This document shows positions 1 through 5,311 of a stretch of DNA of 5,985 nt, piece by piece. Made by a program: the position numbers and the translations under genes. The notes under the pieces were generated by a model. The model saw only the letters and a program-made list of their open reading frames with translations, was not told where the DNA came from and made no database searches. Every line of letters begins with the position of its first letter. The first letter of the stretch is position 1. Origin of the DNA: an uncultured Lachnospiraceae bacterium (GTDB lineage: Bacteria > Bacillota_A > Clostridia > Lachnospirales > Lachnospiraceae); contig CACZQE010000362.1 in NCBI GenBank assembly GCA_902783205.1, forward strand, positions 1-5,985. Direction: 5' to 3'.

Positions 1-1694
1 ATCCGGCGGACTTCCTCATCGATCTTGGCAGCCACGGCCTCACTGTAGCTCTTGGCATGTCCCAGATCCCGGCCCAGGAATATCTCATCACTTGTTTCTT
101 CATAATTAAGAAAACCAAGTTCTTTGGACATACCGTATTTGACTACCATGTTTCTTGCGGTTTCGGTCACCTGGCGGATGTCCTGGGAAGCTCCCGTGGT
201 GATGTCGTCAAAGACCAGCTCCTCGGCAATCCGGCCGCCCATGCCGGCCTTGATGTCCTGAAGCATTTTTTCTTTTGTGTTAAAGACATTGTCATTTTCC
301 GGAAGAGGCATGGTATAACCGGCTGCTCCGACTCCCGTCGGGATGATCGACACGGTGTAGACCGGGCCGATATCCGGCAGTACATGGAAGAGGATGGCGT
401 GTCCCGATTCATGGTAGGCGGTGATCCGTCTCTCCTTTTCCGGTACGACCCTGCTCTTTTTCTCCATGCCGATTCCTACTTTTATAAAGGATTTCCTGAT
501 GTCCTCCATGGTAATATATCCGGCATTGTTTCTTGCTGCCCTTATGGCGGATTCATTCATCAGGTTCTCCAGGTCAGCCCCGGAAAAGCCGGGCGTGGTT
601 CTGGCAATCTGATGAAGATCCACATCCTCGCTCAGGCGTTTTCCCCTGGCATGGACGGCAAGGATTTCCTCTCTGCCCTTTACATCCGGGCTGGTAACAC
701 CGACTTTTCTGTCGAAACGTCCCGGCCTCAGGATGGCAGGATCCAGTATATCCACCCGGTTGGTTGCTGCCATGATGATGATGCCGGAATTGTCGTCAAA
801 TCCGTCCATCTCCACCAGGAGCTGGTTCAATGTCTGCTCCCTCTCATCGTGGCCGCCGCCCAGGCCGCTGCCCCTTCTGCGGGCCACCGCGTCGATCTCG
901 TCGATAAAGACGATACAGGGCGAATTCTGTTTTGCCTGTTCAAAAAGGTCTCTGACCCTGGAAGCGCCGACGCCGACAAACATTTCCACAAAGTCGGAGC
1001 CGGATATGCTGAAGAAGGGAACGCCCGCTTCTCCCGCAACGGCTTTTGCCAGCAATGTCTTTCCCGTACCGGGCGGGCCCACAAGCAGAACACCTTTGGG
1101 GATCCTGGCTCCCATACCCGCATACTTGGCGGGGCTTTTGAGGAAATCCACGATTTCTCCCAGTTCTTCTTTCTCCTCCTGCAGTCCGGCTACATCCCGG
1201 AATGTCACCTGCTTGTCATCGGGAAGGCGCTGGACGGCCCGGCTCTTTCCGAAATTCAGCATCTGGCTGTTGGATCCGCCGGCAGTCCTGTTCATCATAA
1301 CCATCATTATGATCACAAAGATCAGCATTCCCGCCCAGGGAAGGAGGGAACCCAGGAGTCCGCCGGATGTGCTCCGGACATTATCCACCACATAGGGAAC
1401 TTTTTTCTCCCTGGCCATCCGGATCACCGGGTTTACGTCTGCCACATGCAGGGTTTCCTGTCTTTTTTTTGAAAGAGTCACGACTATGGTACCCGTGGGA
1501 ACCTGCGTGTTCTGTATCACTTCAATATGCATGATCTCTCCGGCTGCCGCATCCCTTTCCATATCCTCATAGCTGTAGGACTCTTTGTGGGACCGGAAGG
1601 CGCTCTGGTCCAGCACAAAGCTCATGCCCAGATAAAGAACGGAAAGAACCAGAATTATCCATACGATTCTGCTGATATCGATTCTGTTGTTCAA
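1..1694 (-). CDS. ftsH: ATP-dependent zinc metalloprotease FtsH (C-terminus beyond window edge)
   Basis: Membrane-anchored AAA+ protease that unfolds and degrades misfolded membrane proteins and some short-lived regulators, working as a hexamer at the cytoplasmic face. The frame stays open for 564 codons to the window edge; an estimated 40-60 C-terminal residues are missing. In order: N-terminal membrane segment at about 10-28, extracytoplasmic domain, second membrane segment at about 118-138, Walker A GPPGTGKT at 206-213, Walker B FIDEID at 263-268, arginine fingers in ILRPGRFDR (R326, R329), zinc site HESGH at 428-432, and a GGR..AEEL..D..TTGASQD stretch supplying the third zinc ligand. The start is TTG at 1694, chosen because AAAGGAGG lies five bases upstream and the next in-frame ATG (residue 24) would remove most of the first membrane segment. 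It is the last visible gene of a tilS-hpt-ftsH operon, 45 bases after hpt. HESGH has Ser where Ala is usual, and still fits HEXXH. Confidence 0.97.
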   Translation of the reverse strand, partial: MNNRIDISRIVWIILVLSVLYLGMSFVLDQSAFRSHKESYSYEDMERDAAAGEIMHIEVIQNTQVPTGTIVVTLSKKRQETLHVADVNPVIRMAREKKVPYVVDNVRSTSGGLLGSLLPWAGMLIFVIIMMVMMNRTAGGSNSQMLNFGKSRAVQRLPDDKQVTFRDVAGLQEEKEELGEIVDFLKSPAKYAGMGARIPKGVLLVGPPGTGKTLLAKAVAGEAGVPFFSISGSDFVEMFVGVGASRVRDLFEQAKQNSPCIVFIDEIDAVARRRGSGLGGGHDEREQTLNQLLVEMDGFDDNSGIIIMAATNRVDILDPAILRPGRFDRKVGVTSPDVKGREEILAVHARGKRLSEDVDLHQIARTTPGFSGADLENLMNESAIRAARNNAGYITMEDIRKSFIKVGIGMEKKSRVVPEKERRITAYHESGHAILFHVLPDIGPVYTVSIIPTGVGAAGYTMPLPENDNVFNTKEKMLQDIKAGMGGRIAEELVFDDITTGASQDIRQVTETARNMVVKYGMSKELGFLNYEETSDEIFLGRDLGHAKSYSEAVAAKIDEEVRR

Positions 1695-1699
1695 TTCAG

Positions 1700-1707
1700 C
1701 CTCCTTT
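1700..1707 (-). promoter_or_regulatory. Strong Shine-Dalgarno site that fixes the TTG start of ftsH
   Basis: On the minus strand AAAGGAGG is followed by a five-base spacer and then TTG. The nearby ATG at 1710 cannot start ftsH, because it reads only ATG AAA GGA GGC TGA and stops before the TTG. The coding signal of FtsH (a basic and polar N-terminus followed by a membrane helix) begins directly after the TTG. Confidence 0.85.
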
Positions 1708-1739
1708 CATACATTTTTATCTAAAAGGTGTATTTCCTG

Positions 1740-2279
1740 TTACTCCTCTTCCTCGTCGTCGGTATGAACGACACCGATATAGGGGAGGTTTCTGTATTTC
1801 TGTGCGTAATCAAGTCCATAGCCCACGACAAACTCATCGGGGATCTCAAAGCCCAGATAATCTATGGTCACTTCTTTTTCCCGGCGGTCCGGCTTGCTTA
1901 AAAGAGCGCACAGATGCAGGGAGCTGGGATTCCTCTGCATCAGGACCGGAATCAGGTAATGCAGAGTTCTTCCGGAGTCTATGATGTCCTCCACGATGAT
2001 GACTTCCTTATCCTCCATGGTCTCATCCAGGTCCTTTTTGATCCGGACGATCCCGGAACTGCTGGTGGCGTCACCGTAGCTGGATACCTGCATGAAGTCA
2101 AGGGACACAGGCAGTGTGATACGTTTTGCCAGTTCACAGGCAAAGAAAACGCCTCCCTTGAGAATACAGATCAGGTGTACTTCTTTTCCGGCGTAGTCTT
2201 CACTGATCCGCCTTCCGAGCTCCTCTATCTTTTCATCCACGGTTTCTTCCGGTATTAAAACACTGATTCTTTCCGGCAT
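1740..2279 (-). CDS. hpt: Hypoxanthine (guanine) phosphoribosyltransferase
   Basis: Cytosolic purine-salvage enzyme that joins hypoxanthine or guanine to PRPP, giving IMP or GMP and pyrophosphate. The 179-residue length is normal for the bacterial family. Visible motifs are LKGG at 40-43 (pyrophosphate-binding loop), SSYG at 66-69 (flexible active-site loop), the PRPP-binding signature VEDIIDSGRTL at 96-106 with its paired acidic residues E97 and D98, and FVVGYGLDY at 150-158 near the purine pocket. The tail is very acidic (DDEEEE). The ATG at 2279 is one base after the tilS stop codon, and its AGGAGG site lies inside the last tilS codons, so translation is probably coupled. The tilS-hpt-ftsH order is conserved in Firmicutes; in B. 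subtilis the homologue is hprT. Specificity for hypoxanthine over guanine cannot be read from the sequence. Confidence 0.96.
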   Translation of the reverse strand: MPERISVLIPEETVDEKIEELGRRISEDYAGKEVHLICILKGGVFFACELAKRITLPVSLDFMQVSSYGDATSSSGIVRIKKDLDETMEDKEVIIVEDIIDSGRTLHYLIPVLMQRNPSSLHLCALLSKPDRREKEVTIDYLGFEIPDEFVVGYGLDYAQKYRNLPYIGVVHTDDEEEE

Positions 2280-2280
2280 A

Positions 2281-3726
2281 TTAGTCCTCCTGTATACTGA
2301 TGCTGTTAAAGGGCTTAAGGCCTTCGGCCTTCACGGCCAGGACCCGCTTTGTTTCCCTGCTGATCTTATAGTATTCACTGATCCTTCCTCCCAGCACCCA
2401 CAGGATATGGGAACCGTCCGCAAGAAGAATCCTCTGACACCTTATATCAGAAGGAAGCTTCTCGTCAATAAAGTAGCGGGACAGCTTTTTTCGGCTTCCC
2501 GACGAGTCCATGACCAGGTAGTCTCCCTGCCTTCTGCTGCGAAGGGTCAGATTTCGATTTATTCTATCATAGTCAAAGTATTTGACACAATCACTTTTTC
2601 TGTATGTGATCTGATCCCGGGGGAGAATCCTGTACTGTATGCGGATCCCTTCCGGTTCCAGGAGAATTTCCCCGCCCTTGCTGTCACAGTCTATTTCCAT
2701 ATCAGGCTGCGGATCAGCTGTACTCCGGTCTCTGACCACCCAATCTTCCGGTCCGACCAGGATTCCCTTTGAGATCCTGACCGCCGAGATGCCTCCCGGC
2801 AGGGCAAGCAGTTTTCCTTCTTCTTTATCAAATAGCTCTGCCAGGCCGGAAGCATGAATCCTTCCCATGTCTCTGGCTGTCCCTGATGCCCGTCGGATGA
2901 TCTTTGTGCAGAGGCGCATCCTTTCATAAGGGTGGAGAGAAGCAAAGGCCTCCTCCGGAACAAAGATTCCTTCTCCATCCTGACGGGCGCAGGAAGAAAA
3001 CAGCCTCTCATCCAGCATTTGGGCATATTCTTTTTCCAGCCTCATCTGGTCCGCCAGGGCGCAGATGTGTTCTACCGCCCGCGGATTCAATTCGGACATG
3101 GGCGGCAGTATGTGATGGCGGATATAGTTCCTGGCGTAGGCATCTTCTCCGTTGCTGCTGTCATTCACATATTCCTGACCCAGCCAGCCGAGTATATCTT
3201 CAATTTTCTCCCGCCGCAGCCCAAGAAGAGGTCTTATGTATCTGCCGCTCACAGCCGGCATGGCTGCCAGACCGTCAGCCCCGGTTCCCCGGATCATTCT
3301 GAAGAGCACCGTCTCCGCCTGGTCATCGCTGTGGTGGGCAAGGGCTATCCTGTCACAGCAAAGTCTGTCGGCTTCCTCTTTGAGACGCTCATACCGTACC
3401 TGTCTGCCGGCTTCCTCGACCGAAAGGCGGCGCCGTCTGCTTTCCCTATAAATGTCGGCACGGATAATGGTGAGAGGTACAGACAGCCGGTCACATAGGT
3501 CCTTTACAAATGTTTCATCTCTGTCGGACTCGTCGCCCCGCAGCATATGGTTCACATGAAGGGCGGAAAGAAGAATCCCGTCTGATTCTCTCTTCCACAG
3601 AAGATAGCGGAGCAGGCAGACGGAATCCGCGCCGCCTGACAGGGCCAGAAGGATATGGTCCCCGGGGCGGATCAGTCCGTGGCGCCCGGCATAGGCATCA
3701 ATCTCTTTCCAGATATTTGCGTCCAT
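2281..3726 (-). CDS. tilS: tRNA(Ile)-lysidine synthase TilS
   Basis: Uses ATP and lysine to convert C34 of tRNA-Ile(CAU) to lysidine, which changes both decoding and charging from Met/AUG to Ile/AUA; essential in most bacteria. The 481-residue protein has the full multi-domain form. The N-terminal PP-loop ATPase domain carries SGGADS at 30-35, the family signature HVNHMLRGDESDRDE at 57-71 and HHSDDQAET at 131-139. RPLL at 165-168 and DSSN...YARNYIRHHILP at 189-208 follow. A helical middle domain spans roughly 215-330, and the C-terminal TilS domain (about 390-466) includes SRYFIDEKLPSDIR and a WVLGGRIS stretch. The start at 3726 has GAGAGGAG upstream with proper spacing. It is the first gene of the tilS-hpt-ftsH operon, and a strong terminator from the preceding tRNA unit lies just upstream. 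A hairpin in its leader is listed separately. Confidence 0.97.
   Translation of the reverse strand: MDANIWKEIDAYAGRHGLIRPGDHILLALSGGADSVCLLRYLLWKRESDGILLSALHVNHMLRGDESDRDETFVKDLCDRLSVPLTIIRADIYRESRRRRLSVEEAGRQVRYERLKEEADRLCCDRIALAHHSDDQAETVLFRMIRGTGADGLAAMPAVSGRYIRPLLGLRREKIEDILGWLGQEYVNDSSNGEDAYARNYIRHHILPPMSELNPRAVEHICALADQMRLEKEYAQMLDERLFSSCARQDGEGIFVPEEAFASLHPYERMRLCTKIIRRASGTARDMGRIHASGLAELFDKEEGKLLALPGGISAVRISKGILVGPEDWVVRDRSTADPQPDMEIDCDSKGGEILLEPEGIRIQYRILPRDQITYRKSDCVKYFDYDRINRNLTLRSRRQGDYLVMDSSGSRKKLSRYFIDEKLPSDIRCQRILLADGSHILWVLGGRISEYYKISRETKRVLAVKAEGLKPFNSISIQED
2286..2291 (-). promoter_or_regulatory. Ribosome binding site of hpt embedded in the 3' end of tilS
   Basis: The minus strand reads AGGAGG, six bases, then the hpt ATG. 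These bases are also codons near the end of tilS (CAG GAG GAC TAA, giving Q-E-D-stop). Stop and start are one base apart, an arrangement that favours translational coupling between the two genes. Confidence 0.85.
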
Positions 3727-3750
3727 GTTTGCTCCTCTCTCTTATAAGTC

Positions 3751-3787
3751 AGGATTGTTTCATCTGCCCTGCAGATTCCGCAATCCT
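3751..3787 (-). other. Nested two-stem hairpin in the tilS leader
   Basis: As minus-strand RNA this reads AGGATTG, CGGA, ATCTGC, AGG, GCAGAT, GAAA, CAATCCT. That is an outer perfect 7-bp stem, a symmetric 4x4 internal loop and an inner perfect 6-bp stem closed by a three-base loop. The internal loop (CGGA opposite GAAA) could form tandem G-A pairs. No T-run follows on either strand, so it does not look like a terminator. It sits about 10 bases upstream of the tilS ribosome binding site. Function is unknown; mRNA 5'-end protection, a protein-binding element or translational control are all possible. Confidence 0.5.
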
Positions 3788-3797
3788 TCAATCATCT

Positions 3798-3803
3798 TTT
3801 ATA
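3798..3803 (-). promoter_or_regulatory. Possible -10 element for the tilS operon
   Basis: TATAAA on the minus strand lies just downstream of the tRNA terminator and about 72 bases upstream of tilS. No good -35 is found 16-18 bases upstream, where the terminator hairpin sits, so support is weak. If used, transcription would begin near 3791 and the leader hairpin would be at the extreme 5' end of the mRNA. Confidence 0.25.
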
Positions 3804-3836
3804 GAAAAAGAAAGGCCCATGTAACATGGGCCTTTC
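3804..3836 (-). terminator. Intrinsic terminator of the tRNA-Met unit
   Basis: A perfect 12-bp inverted repeat (GAAAGGCCCATG, loop TTA, CATGGGCCTTTC) is followed on the minus strand by TTTTTC. It lies three bases past the tRNA discriminator base. There is no T-run on the plus-strand side, so it acts on leftward transcription and separates the tRNA unit from tilS. Confidence 0.9.
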
Positions 3837-3839
3837 ACA

Positions 3840-3913
3840 TAGCGGGAACTGGATTTGAACCAGCGACACCACGGGTATGAACCGTGTGCTCTAGCCAACT
3901 GAGCTATCCCGCC
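3840..3913 (-). tRNA. Elongator tRNA-Met (anticodon CAT)
   Basis: The minus strand folds into a complete cloverleaf. The acceptor stem GGCGGGA pairs with TCCCGCT and has a G1-U72 wobble; the discriminator is A73. TA at 8-9 is followed by the GCTC/GAGC D stem with AGTTGG in the loop. The anticodon stem is CACGG/CCGTG with loop TTCATAC, giving anticodon CAT. The variable loop is GTGTC, and the T arm has loop TTCAAAT with a G-U pair at its base. It is not the initiator, since it lacks both the GGG/CCC anticodon-stem run and the unpaired position 1-72. It is unlikely to be the lysidine-modified Ile2 tRNA, whose acceptor and loop sequences differ. CCA is not encoded and must be added enzymatically. 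In B. subtilis a tRNA-Met gene also lies in the divIC-spoIIE interval. Confidence 0.95.
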
Positions 3914-3929
3914 GCATTCAACGTGCAAT

Positions 3930-3958
3930 ATGATAACACTTCTTCTTGCTCTTGTCAA
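3930..3958 (-). promoter_or_regulatory. Housekeeping promoter of the tRNA-Met gene
   Basis: On the minus strand a perfect -35 TTGACA (3953-3958) is followed by a 17-base spacer and -10 TATCAT (3930-3935). Transcription would start near 3923, about ten bases upstream of the mature tRNA 5' end. The near-consensus sequence fits a strong stable-RNA promoter. Confidence 0.85.
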
Positions 3959-3984
3959 CCGGGATTTCCCCGGCAGCGGCAATA

Positions 3985-4404
3985 TCAGTTGCCTTCTTCT
4001 GCTGCTTCACCGGAGTCCTGAGAACCGCTTTCCGTCTTGTCTTCTGCCTTATCGCTTTTTGCTGAACTGTCTGTTTCCTCTCCGGATTCCTGCAGGAGAT
4101 ACTCGTCTTCCTCGATCATGCCGAGTCTCTCTTTAGCCAGCCGTTTCCTGGATTCTTCGGAATCCAGATTGTCTTTTTCCCGTGCAAGGGACTCATTGGT
4201 GTCTTCTATATCTTTAATCTCTGTGTTGAGGGCGTCGATCCGTTCCTGGGTTTTTCTCTCGACCCGCTCAAGATGCAGGCAGCCCAGGGCTACCGCCAGC
4301 AGGATCACTGCGGTGCAGCCGATCACTATGAGAGATTTCCTGGTGAGGAACTGCTTTTTAAACTTTTTATTGAACTGCTTACTGTTCTTCTTCTTTTTCT
4401 TCAT
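3985..4404 (-). CDS. divIC: Septum formation initiator family protein, DivIC-like
   Basis: Small bitopic division protein; in B. subtilis DivIC works with FtsL and DivIB at the septum to support septal wall synthesis. The 139 residues comprise a very basic cytoplasmic N-terminus (MKKKKK, further Lys to about residue 23), one membrane segment at about 24-44, an extracytoplasmic coiled coil with heptad-like charged residues at about 45-83, and the family's closing motif RKRLAKERLGMIEEDEYLL at 86-104. After this a Ser/Glu/Asp-rich low-complexity tail of about 35 residues extends beyond the usual end of the domain. Position next to the tRNA-Met and tilS operon and near rqcP supports DivIC rather than FtsL, though the two resemble each other. 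The start at 4404 has only a modest purine-rich site (AGGGAAGGG). It has its own promoter, and no clear terminator separates it from the tRNA gene. Confidence 0.88.
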   Translation of the reverse strand: MKKKKKNSKQFNKKFKKQFLTRKSLIVIGCTAVILLAVALGCLHLERVERKTQERIDALNTEIKDIEDTNESLAREKDNLDSEESRKRLAKERLGMIEEDEYLLQESGEETDSSAKSDKAEDKTESGSQDSGEAAEEGN

Positions 4405-4466
4405 AGGTCCCTTCCCTTTTGATATTATGAGCGTTATTTGCCTATATATACATAATTCTTTTTACC

Positions 4467-4495
4467 ATTCTAACCGTTTTGTCTGAATTTTTCAA
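4467..4495 (-). promoter_or_regulatory. Promoter of divIC
   Basis: On the minus strand, TTGAAA (4490-4495), a 17-base spacer and TAGAAT (4467-4472) each match the consensus at five of six positions. The start would be near 4460, leaving a leader of about 55 bases before the divIC ATG. It lies back-to-back with the HU promoter, the two -35 boxes being 39 bases apart. Confidence 0.75.
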
Positions 4496-4534
4496 TATCC
4501 TCCGTGCATTTTTCCTGTAAGGTCATGAAACACC

Positions 4535-4563
4535 TTGACAAATACTGGTCAAAACGATATAAA
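4535..4563 (+). promoter_or_regulatory. Promoter of the HU-rqcP operon
   Basis: A perfect -35 TTGACA (4535-4540), a 17-base spacer and -10 TATAAA (4558-4563) give a strong housekeeping promoter, with the start near 4570. The -35 box is one arm of a dyad, TTGAC-N8-GTCAA (4535-4552), which could be an operator. This promoter leaves an untranslated leader of about 130 bases before the HU gene. Confidence 0.85.
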
Positions 4564-4569
4564 TATGAG

Positions 4570-4700
4570 AGTAAACCACTGTTTATAAGCCTTTTCACTA
4601 TTGGGAGAGGCCGCTCTTTCACCATTATACAAAGACCAAGTAATTAACTGTTATTCGTTGGTGGAACAGCAATTATCATTATGATTCAGGAGGATATAAG
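4570..4700 (+). other. Untranslated leader of the HU gene with weak hairpins
   Basis: The stretch between the inferred start and the HU ATG has no convincing reading frame. It holds a hairpin GGGAGAG-GCCG-CTCTTTC (4603-4620; seven pairs, two of them G-U), a longer-range pairing ACCAA/TTGGT (4635-4639 with 4658-4662), and a small palindrome ATCAT-T-ATGAT (4675-4685) just ahead of the AGGAGG site at 4688-4693. None is a recognised riboswitch. Leader extent depends on the inferred promoter. Confidence 0.4.
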
Positions 4701-4976
4701 ATGAATAAGACAGAATTAGTTGCTGCAATCGCTGCAAATACTGAACTGACAAAGAAGGACGCTGACAAGGCTTTAAAGGCTTTTATCGATGTTGTAGGCG
4801 ATGAGCTCAGCAAGGGCGGAAAGGTTCAGCTTGCAGGCTTTGGTACATTTGAAGTTGTTGAAAGAGCAGCTCGTGAGGGTATCAACCCCAGAACTAAAGA
4901 GACCATCAGCATTCCGGCTTCCAAGGCTCCCAAGTTCAAACCGATGAAATCCTTAAAGGAAAAGGTGAACGGCTAA
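4701..4976 (+). CDS. hup: Histone-like DNA-binding protein HU
   Basis: Small nucleoid protein that binds and bends DNA as a dimer, affecting chromosome compaction, replication and repair. At 91 residues it has the normal HU length. The N-terminal helices (MNKTELVAAIA... to about residue 40) form the dimer core. The signature GFGTFEVVERAAR (46-58) leads into the DNA-gripping arm, with the N62-P63 pair at its tip where proline intercalates between bases, and returns through IPASKAPKFKP (71-81). A homodimeric HU is more likely than IHF, because the gene is in a Firmicute and next to rqcP. The start is set by AGGAGG seven bases upstream of the ATG. It is the first gene of a two-gene operon with its own strong promoter and long leader, which fits the high expression expected of HU. 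Confidence 0.96.
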   Translation: MNKTELVAAIAANTELTKKDADKALKAFIDVVGDELSKGGKVQLAGFGTFEVVERAAREGINPRTKETISIPASKAPKFKPMKSLKEKVNG

Positions 4977-4991
4977 TATACGGATCAGTAT

Positions 4992-5231
4992 ATGAGACTT
5001 GATAAGTTTCTGAAGGTTTCCCGTATCATCAAGAGACGGACTGTTGCCAATGAAGCCTGTAACGCGGGCCGGGTCATGGTTAACGGAAAAGTGGCCAAGG
5101 CCAGTCAGAATGTCAAAAGCGGTGACGTCCTGGAAATCATGTTCGGTACCCGGACTGTGAAGGCAGAAATCCTTGATGTGAAGGAAACTGCGAAAAAAGA
5201 TGAAGCAAAGGAATTGTTCCGATATATATAA
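4992..5231 (+). CDS. rqcP: S4-domain ribosome quality control protein RqcP (YabO family)
   Basis: Binds 50S subunits obstructed by peptidyl-tRNA and works with RqcH to add C-terminal alanine tails that mark stalled chains for degradation; related to Hsp15. The 79 residues are essentially one S4 RNA-binding domain: MRLDKFLKVSRIIKRR at the start, AGRVMVNGK at 25-33, the conserved KAS followed by VKSGDVLEI at 41-49, and a closing strand with a Lys-rich tail. The first 17 residues differ from B. subtilis YabO, as I recall it, at only one position, and keep the basic cluster K14-R16 that contacts RNA. The start is 15 bases after the HU stop, with only a weak Shine-Dalgarno match (GGATCAG), so coupling to HU translation is likely. 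Elsewhere in Firmicutes rqcP is followed by yabP and yabQ; here a terminator follows at once. Confidence 0.93.
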   Translation: MRLDKFLKVSRIIKRRTVANEACNAGRVMVNGKVAKASQNVKSGDVLEIMFGTRTVKAEILDVKETAKKDEAKELFRYI

Positions 5232-5234
5232 GAT

Positions 5235-5264
5235 AAAGGCTGCCGCACTGCGGCAGCTTTTTTT
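5235..5264 (+). terminator. Intrinsic terminator of the HU-rqcP operon
   Basis: A perfect 8-bp stem GCTGCCGC/GCGGCAGC with loop ACT (5239-5257) is preceded by AAAG and followed by seven T residues. It begins a few bases after the rqcP stop codon, so rqcP is the last gene of its operon. Confidence 0.95.
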
Positions 5265-5268
5265 ATAG

Positions 5269-5283
5269 GGCGGCCAGGCCGCC
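5269..5283. repeat. GC-rich palindrome between the terminator and the next gene
   Basis: GGCGGCC-A-GGCCGCC is a perfect 7-bp inverted repeat around a single central base. In RNA it would form a 5-bp stem with a CCAGG loop. It lies just after the rqcP terminator T-run and 14 bases before the AGGAGG of the next gene. It could be an operator, an RNA hairpin or chance. Confidence 0.4.
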
Positions 5284-5311
5284 GTTACCAAGGACCCAGG
5301 AGGATTAGATT

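Noticed and set aside
57..1472. A 471-codon open frame on the plus strand opposite ftsH, and a 220-codon one at 733-1395
   Set aside because: Both are antisense shadows of ftsH, which has all family motifs in the minus frame. The translations are low in recognisable domains, rich in His, Cys and Gly or in Ser and Pro, and lack ribosome binding sites.
2904..3498. Plus-strand frames of 132 and 188 codons opposite tilS
   Set aside because: They overlap the motif-rich tilS N-terminal half, carry no recognisable family motifs and have no initiation signals.
3840..3913. The CAT-anticodon tRNA as initiator tRNA or as the TilS substrate tRNA-Ile2
   Set aside because: It has no GGG/CCC anticodon-stem run and no 1-72 mismatch of the initiator type, and its acceptor stem with G1-U72 and loop TTCATAC matches elongator tRNA-Met. 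Being near tilS is a matter of conserved gene order.
3959..3973. CCGGG/CCCGG hairpin after divIC as a terminator
   Set aside because: The stem is only five pairs and has no T-run; it abuts the tRNA -35 box instead.
3788..3982. A 64-codon minus-strand frame across the tRNA gene
   Set aside because: It translates the tRNA, its terminator and its promoter; the translation (ending in a run from the terminator stem) is an artefact.
4601..4629. A second HU promoter (TTGGGA with ATTATA)
   Set aside because: The -10 match is poor and the upstream TTGACA-17-TATAAA promoter is far better.
4675..4685. ATCAT-T-ATGAT palindrome next to the HU ribosome binding site as an operator
   Set aside because: It is short and AT-rich, so chance is a sufficient explanation; it is mentioned only within the leader entry.
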